Assembly (NCBI RefSeq): GCF_004123905.1
Contig: NZ_MZXW01000020.1
Span: 1 to 64,000, forward strand
Direction: 5' to 3'
From: Bradyrhizobium betae
GTDB taxonomy: Bacteria > Pseudomonadota > Alphaproteobacteria > Rhizobiales > Xanthobacteraceae
Length of the DNA: 64,000 nt
This document shows, piece by piece, positions 16,649 to 24,315 of the stretch; within the stretch, counting starts at the first letter, position 1; each line of letters begins with the position of its first letter. The notes beneath the pieces were generated by a model that ran no database searches, was not told the DNA's origin, and saw only the letters and a list, made by a program, of their open reading frames with translations. The translations under genes were made by a program, and so were the position numbers.

Positions 16649-17641
16649 ATGGCACTACCCGATTTCACTATGCGTCAGCTGCTCGAAGCCGGCGTGCACT
16701 TTGGTCACCAGTCTCACCGCTGGAATCCGAAAATGGCACCCTTCATTTTCGGCGCGCGCAACAACATCCACATCGTCGACCTCGCCCAGACCGTGCCGAT
16801 GCTGCACACGGCCCTCCAGGCCGTCAGTGACACCGTCGCCAAGGGCGGCCGCATCCTGTTCGTCGGCACCAAACGCCAGGCGCAGGACGGCGTCGCGGAC
16901 GCTGCCAAGCGCTGCGCGCAGTATTTCGTCAACTCGCGCTGGCTCGGCGGCACGTTGACCAACTGGAAGACGATCTCGGGCTCGATCAAGCGCCTGCGTC
17001 ACCTCGACGACGTGCTCGCCGGCGGCGATGCCTCCTCCTACACCAAGAAGGAGCGCCTGACGCTTCAGCGCGAGCGGGACAAACTCGACCGCTCGCTCGG
17101 TGGCATCAAGGACATGGGCGGCCTGCCCGACATGATCTTCGTGATCGACACCAACAAGGAAGACATCGCGATCCAGGAAGCCCAGCGGCTCAACATCCCG
17201 GTCGCCGCGATCGTCGACACCAATTCGGACCCGAAGGGCATCACCTACGTGGTCCCCGGCAATGACGACGCGGGTCGTGCGATCGCGCTCTATTGCGATC
17301 TGATCGCACGCGCGGCGATCGACGGCATCGGGCGCGCCCAGGGCGATTCCGGCATCGACATCGGTGCATCGACCCGGCCGGTTGTTGAAGAGCTTCCGAC
17401 CGCGACCAGCGGCTTCCAGGGCCTCGCCGGTCCGCGCGGCACCTCCGACGACCTCAAGAAGCTCCCGGGCGTCTCGGGCGCGATCGAGAAGAAGTTCAAC
17501 GACCTCGGCATCTTCCACTTCTGGCAGCTGGCCGAGCTCGATCACGACACCGCGCACAAGATCGGCGAAGAAGTCGGTCTGCCGAGCCGCGCGGATGCGT
17601 GGGTGGCCAAGGCCAAGGCGCTGACCGCGGAAGCGGAATAG
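16649..17641 (+). CDS. rpsB: 30S ribosomal protein S2 with C-terminal extension
   Basis: A 330-residue S2, about 90 residues longer than the Escherichia coli protein. The core (MALPDFTMRQLLEAGVHFGH to about residue 240) is standard and includes FVGTKRQAQ and NSRWLGGTLTNW. The extension holds a linker and a small helical domain (about 265-328: LKKLPGVSGAIEKKFNDLGI, QLAELDHDTAHKIGEEVGLP), which looks like paired helix-hairpin-helix motifs; the same kind of tail is known on Bradyrhizobium S2. GGAG lies upstream of the ATG. First gene of the rpsB-tsf operon. Confidence 0.97.
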   Translation: MALPDFTMRQLLEAGVHFGHQSHRWNPKMAPFIFGARNNIHIVDLAQTVPMLHTALQAVSDTVAKGGRILFVGTKRQAQDGVADAAKRCAQYFVNSRWLGGTLTNWKTISGSIKRLRHLDDVLAGGDASSYTKKERLTLQRERDKLDRSLGGIKDMGGLPDMIFVIDTNKEDIAIQEAQRLNIPVAAIVDTNSDPKGITYVVPGNDDAGRAIALYCDLIARAAIDGIGRAQGDSGIDIGASTRPVVEELPTATSGFQGLAGPRGTSDDLKKLPGVSGAIEKKFNDLGIFHFWQLAELDHDTAHKIGEEVGLPSRADAWVAKAKALTAEAE

Positions 17642-17777
17642 TCAAAACGAGCGATCGGCTGGCCGGAGTGGATCCGGCCACCATTTCATTCAGTTGACGC
17701 GAATTCCTGAGATGGACCGCGGCGGGGCAATTGGAGCCGCGCCGCGGCAAACCGGCAGGCAAGAAGGATTTTCAACG

Positions 17778-18701
17778 ATGGCAACGATCACTGCTGCGAT
17801 GGTCAAGGATCTGCGCGAGTCCACCGGCGCAGGCATGATGGACTGCAAGGCCGCGCTGACCGAGAACGATGGCAACATGGAAGCGGCGCAGGATTGGCTC
17901 CGCAAGAAGGGCCTGTCCAAGGCCGCCAAGAAGTCGGGCCGCGTCGCGGCCGAGGGCCTGATCGGCGCGCTCACCAAGGGCAACAAGGGCGTCGTGGTCG
18001 AGGTCAACTCCGAGACCGATTTCGTCGCCCGGAACGGCCAGTTCCAGGGCCTCGTCAAGATGATCGCCCAGGTCGCGTTCGACGTCGGCGCCGATGTCGA
18101 GAAGATCAAGGCCGCCAAGGTCGGTGACGTCACGGTCGAGACCGCGATCAACGACGCGATCGCCACCATCGGCGAGAACATGACGCTGCGTCGCGCAGCT
18201 TCCCTCGAAGTGGGCCAGGGCGTGGTGTCGCACTACGTCCATGGTGCCGTCATCGACGGCGCCGGCAAGATGGGCGTGATCGTGGCGCTGGAATCGCCGG
18301 GCAAGGCCGACGAGCTCGCCACGCTCGGCCGCCAGATCGCGATGCATATCGCGGCCACCAACCCGCTCGCGCTCGACCCGACCGGCCTCGATCCGGCGGT
18401 CGTCAAGCGCGAGAAGGACGTGCTCGCCGACAAATATCGCCAGCAGGGCAAGCCCGAGAACGTGATCGAGAAGATCGTCGAGTCCGGCCTGAAGACCTAT
18501 TACAAGGAAGTCTGCCTGCTCGAGCAGGCCTTCATCCACGACACCGGCAAGTCGGTGGCGCAGGCGGTGAAGGAAGCCGAAGGCAAGGTTGGCGGCGCGA
18601 TCAAGATTGCCGGCTTTGTGCGCTATGCTCTCGGTGAGGGAATCGAGAAGCAGGAAAGCGACTTCGCGGCCGAGGTCGCTGCGGCCAGCGGCAAGAAGTA
18701 A
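17778..18701 (+). CDS. tsf: Translation elongation factor Ts
   Basis: The 307-residue nucleotide exchange factor for EF-Tu. The N-terminal UBA-like domain contains VKDLRESTGAGMMDCKAAL; the core contains VVEVNSETDFVARN, the signature that contacts EF-Tu. The start at 17778 is the conserved MATITA and matches family length. Follows rpsB after 136 bases, the usual bacterial pairing. Confidence 0.97.
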   Translation: MATITAAMVKDLRESTGAGMMDCKAALTENDGNMEAAQDWLRKKGLSKAAKKSGRVAAEGLIGALTKGNKGVVVEVNSETDFVARNGQFQGLVKMIAQVAFDVGADVEKIKAAKVGDVTVETAINDAIATIGENMTLRRAASLEVGQGVVSHYVHGAVIDGAGKMGVIVALESPGKADELATLGRQIAMHIAATNPLALDPTGLDPAVVKREKDVLADKYRQQGKPENVIEKIVESGLKTYYKEVCLLEQAFIHDTGKSVAQAVKEAEGKVGGAIKIAGFVRYALGEGIEKQESDFAAEVAAASGKK

Positions 18702-18761
18702 GCGCCGGAACGTTCCTTCCGGCGTACCGCCGGAAGCGGCGCCCGGACGAGGAAAGTGCTC

Positions 18762-19478
18762 ATGACTGATCCGGTCTATCGTCGCGTCGTGATCAAGCTG
18801 TCCGGCGAGTATCTCGCGGGACAGCAGGGTTTTGGCATCGATCAGCCGACCATGGACCGGGTTGCGGACGATTTGATCGCCGCCCGTCAGCTCGGATGCG
18901 AGGTTGCGGTCGTGATCGGCGGCGGCAACATCTTTCGCGGTGTCGAGGTCTCCTCGCGCGGCGTGTCGCGCACGACCGGCGACACCATGGGCATGCTGGC
19001 CACCATGATGAACTGCCTCGCGCTCGAAGCCACGATCGAGCGCAAGGGCGCGCCGGCGAGGGCGTTGTCGGCCTTCGTCATGCCCGAGATTTCCGAGCTG
19101 TTCACCCGCACCGCGGCGCACAAATACCTCGCCGAGGGCCGGATCTTGCTGCTCGGTGGCGGAACCGGCAATCCGTTCTTCACCACCGACACCACCGCGG
19201 TGCTGCGCGCCGCCGAGATCGGCGCCCAGGTGGTGCTGAAGGCGACCAATGTCGACGGTGTCTATTCGGCCGACCCGAAGCAGGATCCGTCCGCCACGCG
19301 ATTCGACCGCCTGACGCACTCGCAGGCGATCGAGGGCGGCTACAAGGTGATGGATGCGACCGCCTTCGCGCTTGCCCGCGAGACGTCGCTGCCTATCATC
19401 GTGTTCTCGATCGCGGAGCCGGGCTCGATCGGTGCTGTACTGCGTGGCGTTGGCCACGGAACCATCGTCGCCGGCTGA
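18762..19478 (+). CDS. pyrH: Uridylate kinase
   Basis: A 238-residue amino-acid-kinase-fold enzyme that phosphorylates UMP to UDP. Visible motifs: VVIKLSGEYL (phosphate binding), VIGGGNIFRG, MGMLATMMNCLAL, and KATNVDGVYSADP near the nucleotide site. ATG at 18762 has AGGAAAG 6 bases upstream; a GTG two codons earlier overlaps that site. Part of the tsf-pyrH-frr-uppS-cdsA-dxr series that links translation with envelope precursor synthesis. Confidence 0.97.
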   Translation: MTDPVYRRVVIKLSGEYLAGQQGFGIDQPTMDRVADDLIAARQLGCEVAVVIGGGNIFRGVEVSSRGVSRTTGDTMGMLATMMNCLALEATIERKGAPARALSAFVMPEISELFTRTAAHKYLAEGRILLLGGGTGNPFFTTDTTAVLRAAEIGAQVVLKATNVDGVYSADPKQDPSATRFDRLTHSQAIEGGYKVMDATAFALARETSLPIIVFSIAEPGSIGAVLRGVGHGTIVAG

Positions 19479-19545
19479 CGCTCATTGGTCGCGCCCCCAA
19501 GGGAGGGGCGCGGAGAAGTCGCCGGGATTTTGAAGGAGAGACGTG

Positions 19546-20109
19546 ATGGCCACGGGTAATTTCGACCTCAACGAAGTCAAGCGCCGCATGCAGGGCGCCG
19601 TCGCCTCGCTCAAGCACGAGCTTGGCGGCTTGCGCACAGGCCGGGCCTCGGCCTCGATGCTCGACCCGGTCCAGGTCGAAGCTTACGGCAGCCACATGCC
19701 GCTGAACCAGCTGGCGACCGTCAGCGTGCCGGAGCCGCGCATGATCTCGGTGCAGGTCTGGGACAAGACGATGGTCAAGCCGGTGGAGAAGGCGATCGTC
19801 GATTCCAATCTCGGCCTGTCGCCCGCGACCGAAGGCCAGGTGCTGCGCCTGCGCATTCCCGAGCTCAACGAAGAGCGCCGCAAGGAGCTGGTGAAGGTCG
19901 CGCACAAATACGCCGAAGCTGCCAAGGTCGCGGTGCGTCACGTCCGCCGCGACGGTCTCGACGTTCTCAAGAAGCTCGAGAAGAACCATGAGATGTCGGA
20001 GGACGATCAGAAGCGTCACGCCGACGAGGTGCAGAAGGCGACCGACGGCACCATCACCGAGATCGACCAGCTGCTGGCCACCAAGGAAAAAGAAATCCTG
20101 ACTGTCTAA
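19546..20109 (+). CDS. frr: Ribosome recycling factor
   Basis: A 187-residue RRF that, with EF-G, splits post-termination ribosomes. The expected motifs are present: GLRTGRASASMLDPV, LNQLATVSVPEPR, and the C-terminal helices with RRKELVKVAHKYAEAAKVAV-type sequence. AGGAG is 7 bases before the ATG at 19546; a GTG one codon earlier is possible. Lies 67 bases after pyrH. Confidence 0.97.
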   Translation: MATGNFDLNEVKRRMQGAVASLKHELGGLRTGRASASMLDPVQVEAYGSHMPLNQLATVSVPEPRMISVQVWDKTMVKPVEKAIVDSNLGLSPATEGQVLRLRIPELNEERRKELVKVAHKYAEAAKVAVRHVRRDGLDVLKKLEKNHEMSEDDQKRHADEVQKATDGTITEIDQLLATKEKEILTV

Positions 20110-20119
20110 GGCCGCCATC

Positions 20120-20878
20120 ATGTCCAACGCCGCCGCGCCCGCAACGGAAGGACCCGACCGGTCCGACGCGCCCGCGCATGTCGCCATCATCATGGATGGC
20201 AACGGGCGCTGGGCGGCCGCGCGCGGTCTGCCGCGGGCTGAAGGTCATCGCCGCGGCGTCGAGGCGCTGCGCCGCGTGGTGCGCGCCTCCCACGAGCTCG
20301 GCATCCGCTATCTCACCATCTTCTCGTTCAGCTCGGAAAACTGGTCGCGCCCGGCGACCGAGATCGGCGATCTCTTCGGCCTGCTCAAGCGCTTCATCCG
20401 CAATGATCTGGCGAGCCTGCATCGTGACGGCGTCAAGGTCCGCATCATCGGCGAGCGCGACGGGCTCGAGAGCGACATCTGCGCGCTGCTCAACGAGGCC
20501 GAGGAGCTGACGCGCGACAACACGCGCCTGACGCTCGTCGTCGCCTTCAATTACGGCTCGCGGCAGGAGATCGCGAAGGCGGCGCAGAAGCTCGCGCGCG
20601 AGGTCGCCGAGGGCAGGCGCGATCCTGGTTCGATCGACGCCGACACGCTCGGGGCGCATCTCGATGCGCCCGACATTCCCGACCCGGATCTCATCATTCG
20701 CACCAGCGGCGAGCAGCGCCTGTCCAACTTTCTGATGTGGCAGGCCGCCTATAGCGAGCTGGTCTTCGTGCCGATCCACTGGCCCGATTTCGACAAGGCG
20801 GCGCTGGAAGGCGCGATCGCTGAATTTGCCAGGCGAGAGCGCCGTTTCGGCGGCCTGGTCGCGAAAACCGCCTCGTGA
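20120..20878 (+). CDS. uppS: Undecaprenyl diphosphate synthase
   Basis: A 252-residue cis-prenyltransferase that makes the C55 lipid carrier for peptidoglycan and O-antigen. IIMDGNGRWA contains the catalytic Asp26; further motifs are GHRRGVEALRRVV, FSFSSENWSRP and DLIIRTSGEQRLSNF. It starts 10 bases after frr and its stop overlaps the cdsA start by four bases, so it is translationally coupled. Confidence 0.97.
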   Translation: MSNAAAPATEGPDRSDAPAHVAIIMDGNGRWAAARGLPRAEGHRRGVEALRRVVRASHELGIRYLTIFSFSSENWSRPATEIGDLFGLLKRFIRNDLASLHRDGVKVRIIGERDGLESDICALLNEAEELTRDNTRLTLVVAFNYGSRQEIAKAAQKLAREVAEGRRDPGSIDADTLGAHLDAPDIPDPDLIIRTSGEQRLSNFLMWQAAYSELVFVPIHWPDFDKAALEGAIAEFARRERRFGGLVAKTAS

Positions 20879-21717
20879 GCGAACCCGACGCCGCACCGGC
20901 GGGCGCCAAGCCTGCCCCGAGCAATCTGGTGATGCGGGTCCTCGCGGCGCTGGTGCTGGCGCCGCTGACCATTGCGATCGCTTACGCCGGTGGTTGGTTG
21001 TGGGCGTTTCTCGTGACCCTTGTCTCGATCGGGCTGTTCGCGGAATGGCTGACGGTGGTGGGCGCAGCTTCGACCGCGCTGACCGGGGCAGGGACGATCG
21101 TCATCGCCACGATGGGCTTGTGCGTTGCCTTCGGCGCGCTCAAGACCGCAATCATCGTCGGCTGTGTCGGCGGCGCGATCGTGACGCTGATCGCGCGCGG
21201 CAAGTTCGTCTGGGCCGCGACGGGCTTTGCCTATGCGTCGGCGGCGCTGCTGGCCTCGATCCTGGTGCGAAAGGATCTGGTCAACGGTTTTGCGGCGCTG
21301 ATGTTCGTGCTGCTGGTGGTATGGGCGACCGATATCGGCGGCTATTTCGCCGGGCGCAGCATCGGCGGACCGAAGCTGTGGCCGCGCGTGAGCCCGAAGA
21401 AGACCTGGTCCGGAGCGCTCGGCGGTTTTGCCGCAAGCCTCGCGGTGGCCGCCGGCTTTGCCGCTTGCGGGATCGGAAAGCTGGTCCCACTTCTGCTCGT
21501 CAGCGCCATCCTGTCTGTGGTGTCGGCACTCGGTGATCTGTTCGAATCCGCCGTGAAGCGGCGCTTCGATGTCAAGGATTCCAGTCACTTAATTCCCGGC
21601 CATGGCGGTCTATTGGACCGTCTGGACGGTTTTGTCGCCGCCATCCTGGTGGCATGGATTATCGGCTTCCTCCGCCATGGTGTGCATAGCGCCGGAAGCG
21701 GTCTTATGGTTTGGTGA
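20875..21717 (+). CDS. cdsA: Phosphatidate cytidylyltransferase
   Basis: A 280-residue inner-membrane enzyme that makes CDP-diacylglycerol from CTP and phosphatidic acid, the entry to all phospholipids. About seven to eight hydrophobic spans, ending in the family signature (SAVKRRFDVKDSSHLIPGHG, then GLLDRLDG). It begins with GTG at 20875, overlapping the uppS stop (GTGA). Confidence 0.95.
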   Translation: MSEPDAAPAGAKPAPSNLVMRVLAALVLAPLTIAIAYAGGWLWAFLVTLVSIGLFAEWLTVVGAASTALTGAGTIVIATMGLCVAFGALKTAIIVGCVGGAIVTLIARGKFVWAATGFAYASAALLASILVRKDLVNGFAALMFVLLVVWATDIGGYFAGRSIGGPKLWPRVSPKKTWSGALGGFAASLAVAAGFAACGIGKLVPLLLVSAILSVVSALGDLFESAVKRRFDVKDSSHLIPGHGGLLDRLDGFVAAILVAWIIGFLRHGVHSAGSGLMVW

Positions 21718-21721
21718 GGAT

Positions 21722-22945
21722 ATGAGCGCCGTCCCCTTGCGTAATAACAGGCTTGCTGCGTCCGACATCCGCAGCGTCACTGTCCTCGGTGCCACCGGCT
21801 CGATCGGCGACAGCACGATGGATCTGCTGCGCGCTTCGCCCGAGCGCTATCGCGTCGAAGCCTTGACGGCGAACAGCAATGTCGAGGCGCTGGCCAAGCT
21901 CGCGAAGGAATTTTCCGCGCGCTTCGTTGCGATCGCCGACACATCGAAGTTCGCCGAGCTTAAGGCCGCACTTGCGGGAACGAGCACCGAATGCGGTGCC
22001 GGCGAAAGCGCCGTGATCGAAGCCGGTGCGCGTCCCGCCGATTGGGTGATGGCTGCGGTCAGCGGCGCTGCCGGACTGAAGCCGGCGCTGGCGGCGGTCG
22101 ACCGCGGCGCGCATGTCGCGCTCGCCAACAAGGAATGCCTCGTCTGCGCCGGTGATTTCTTCATGCAGCGCGCGGCGAAGGCGGGCGCCTGCATCCTGCC
22201 GGCCGATTCCGAGCACAACGCGCTGTTCCAGGCGCTGGCATCGGGCAATCGTGACGAGCTTGTCCGCGTCATCATCACCGCCTCGGGCGGTCCGTTCCGC
22301 ACCTGGAAGCCCGCCGACATCGAGAAGGCGACCCTCGAGCAGGCCCTGAAGCATCCGAACTGGAGCATGGGCCAGAAGATCACGATCGATTCCGCCTCGA
22401 TGATGAACAAGGGCCTCGAGGTGATCGAAGCGTCCTATCTGTTCGCGCTCTCGCCCGACGAGATCGATGTGCTCGTGCATCCGCAGTCGATCATCCACGG
22501 CATGGTGGAATTCTCCGATCGCTCGGTGATGGCCCAGCTCGGCTCGCCCGACATGCGCACGCCGATCGCCCATTGCCTCGGCTGGCCCGACCGGATCAAG
22601 GGACCGGCGGCCAAGCTGGACCTCGCCAAGATCGGTCAGCTGACCTTCGAGACGCCGGATTTCGAGCGGTTCCCGGGACTGCGGCTGGCTTACGATTCGC
22701 TCCGGACCGGGAAGGGGGCGACCACCGTCTACAACGCCGCCAACGAGGTCGCGGTCGCCGCCTTCATCGCCGGCAAGATCCGGTTTGGCGCCATCGCCCG
22801 GCTGGTGGAGGCGACGCTCGATGACTGGATCCGGGGCGGGAACCAGGCCCCCATGACCTCGGCGGATGATGCAATCTCCGTTGACCATGTTGCGCGAAAT
22901 AGAGCTGCCGCCCTATTGCCTCAAATTGCCTTAAAGGCATCCTAG
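21722..22945 (+). CDS. dxr: 1-deoxy-D-xylulose 5-phosphate reductoisomerase
   Basis: The 407-residue second enzyme of the MEP isoprenoid pathway; supplies precursors for UppS, two genes upstream. Residues 20-29 form the NADPH-binding VLGATGSIGD; the catalytic region has PADSEHNALFQAL and SASMMNKGLEVIEA. The ATG at 21722 follows the cdsA stop by four bases with GAGG just upstream. Length matches the family. Confidence 0.97.
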   Translation: MSAVPLRNNRLAASDIRSVTVLGATGSIGDSTMDLLRASPERYRVEALTANSNVEALAKLAKEFSARFVAIADTSKFAELKAALAGTSTECGAGESAVIEAGARPADWVMAAVSGAAGLKPALAAVDRGAHVALANKECLVCAGDFFMQRAAKAGACILPADSEHNALFQALASGNRDELVRVIITASGGPFRTWKPADIEKATLEQALKHPNWSMGQKITIDSASMMNKGLEVIEASYLFALSPDEIDVLVHPQSIIHGMVEFSDRSVMAQLGSPDMRTPIAHCLGWPDRIKGPAAKLDLAKIGQLTFETPDFERFPGLRLAYDSLRTGKGATTVYNAANEVAVAAFIAGKIRFGAIARLVEATLDDWIRGGNQAPMTSADDAISVDHVARNRAAALLPQIALKAS

Positions 22946-22988
22946 ACGGTCGCGGCCAGGGCCTTGCGGTACTGGATGAGGGAATTCG

Positions 22989-24140
22989 ATGATCGACTTT
23001 TTTGTCCATAGTTTCAATACGTTGAGCCATGGGCTCCTTGGCTACGCGGTTCCCTTCCTGTTCGTCCTGACGATCGTCGTGTTCTTCCATGAGCTCGGCC
23101 ATTTCCTGGTCGCGCGCTGGGCAGGCGTTCGGGTGTTAACCTTTTCGCTCGGCTTCGGGCCTGAGCTGGTCGGCTTCAACGACCGCCATGGCACCCGCTG
23201 GAAGATCTCGGCGATCCCGCTCGGCGGTTACGTCAAGTTCTTCGGCGACGAGAGCGAGGCCTCGACCCCGTCGTCCGAGACGCTCGCGGCCATGACGGCC
23301 GAAGAGCGCGCCGGCAGCTTCCACCACAAGAAGGTCGGCCCGCGCGCGGCCATCGTCGCCGCCGGCCCGATCGCCAACTTCATCCTGGGCGCGCTGATCT
23401 TCGCCGGCATGGCGCTGTACTACGGCAAGCCGAGCACGATCGCGCGCGTCGATGGCGTCGTTGTCGACGGCGCGGCAGCTGCGGCCGGCTTCAAGATCGG
23501 GGACGTCGTGGTCCAGATCGACGGCAAGCCGATCGAGAGCTTTGCCGACATGCAGCGAATCGTTGCCATGAACGCTGGTTCGGCGCTTGCGTTCCAGGTG
23601 AAGCGGGACGGCGCCGTCGTGGCGCTGACCGCGACGCCGGCGCTGCTCGAGCGCAAGGATCCGTTCGGCAACAGCCACCGTGTCGGTGTGCTCGGTGTCG
23701 AGCACAAGTCGCAGGCCGGCGAGACCTCGACCGCTCCGGTCGGCGTCGGTGAGGCGCTGAAGATCGGCGTCGAGCAGGTCTGGTTCATCATCACCAGCAC
23801 CTTCAAGTTCCTCGGCTCGCTGTTTGTCGGAAACGGCAATCCGAACGAGGTCAGCGGCGTCCTCGGCATCGCCAAGATGTCGGGGCAGGCGGCCAGCGCC
23901 GGGTTCCAGTTCGTGATCAACCTGTGTGCGGTGCTGTCGGTCTCGATCGGCCTCTTGAACCTGTTCCCGATCCCGCTGCTCGATGGCGGTCACCTTATGT
24001 TCTATGCGGCGGAAGTGGTTCGCGGCCGGCCCCTGTCCGAGCGGACTCAGGAGATGGGGTTCCGAATCGGGCTGGGCTTGGTGCTGATGCTGATGGTGTT
24101 TGCCACCTACAACGACATCCTGCGGATGGCCGCTTCCTGA
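22989..24140 (+). CDS. rseP: RIP metalloprotease RseP (site-2 protease)
   Basis: A 383-residue intramembrane zinc protease. HELGH (His34, Glu35, His38) lies in the first span, one PDZ domain (about residues 140-230: VDGAAAAAGFKIGDVVVQID) follows, and the second ligand motif NLFPIPLLDGGH is in the third span. It cleaves anti-sigma factors and remnant signal peptides. E. coli RseP has two PDZ domains; here one is clear. Located between dxr and bamA, the usual proteobacterial position. Confidence 0.96.
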   Translation: MIDFFVHSFNTLSHGLLGYAVPFLFVLTIVVFFHELGHFLVARWAGVRVLTFSLGFGPELVGFNDRHGTRWKISAIPLGGYVKFFGDESEASTPSSETLAAMTAEERAGSFHHKKVGPRAAIVAAGPIANFILGALIFAGMALYYGKPSTIARVDGVVVDGAAAAAGFKIGDVVVQIDGKPIESFADMQRIVAMNAGSALAFQVKRDGAVVALTATPALLERKDPFGNSHRVGVLGVEHKSQAGETSTAPVGVGEALKIGVEQVWFIITSTFKFLGSLFVGNGNPNEVSGVLGIAKMSGQAASAGFQFVINLCAVLSVSIGLLNLFPIPLLDGGHLMFYAAEVVRGRPLSERTQEMGFRIGLGLVLMLMVFATYNDILRMAAS

Positions 24141-24315
24141 TAGGGGCTTTTTTGTGGCGTTGCTCTTGGGCAACGTCTTGGAATGAAATTGAAATTACGG
24201 TGTCTGCTGCCGTTTGCGGCACCGGGGAAATTGGCTACAAGCGGCTTCGAACTTGGGGAATCTCCGGACCGGCGTTGGGGTGGGTCTGGCACGGAATGAT
24301 AAGGGCGCGTTGCGC

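Noticed and set aside
17772..19457. 561-codon minus-strand frame opposite tsf and pyrH
   Set aside because: Spans two real genes and their spacer in antisense, with no domain.
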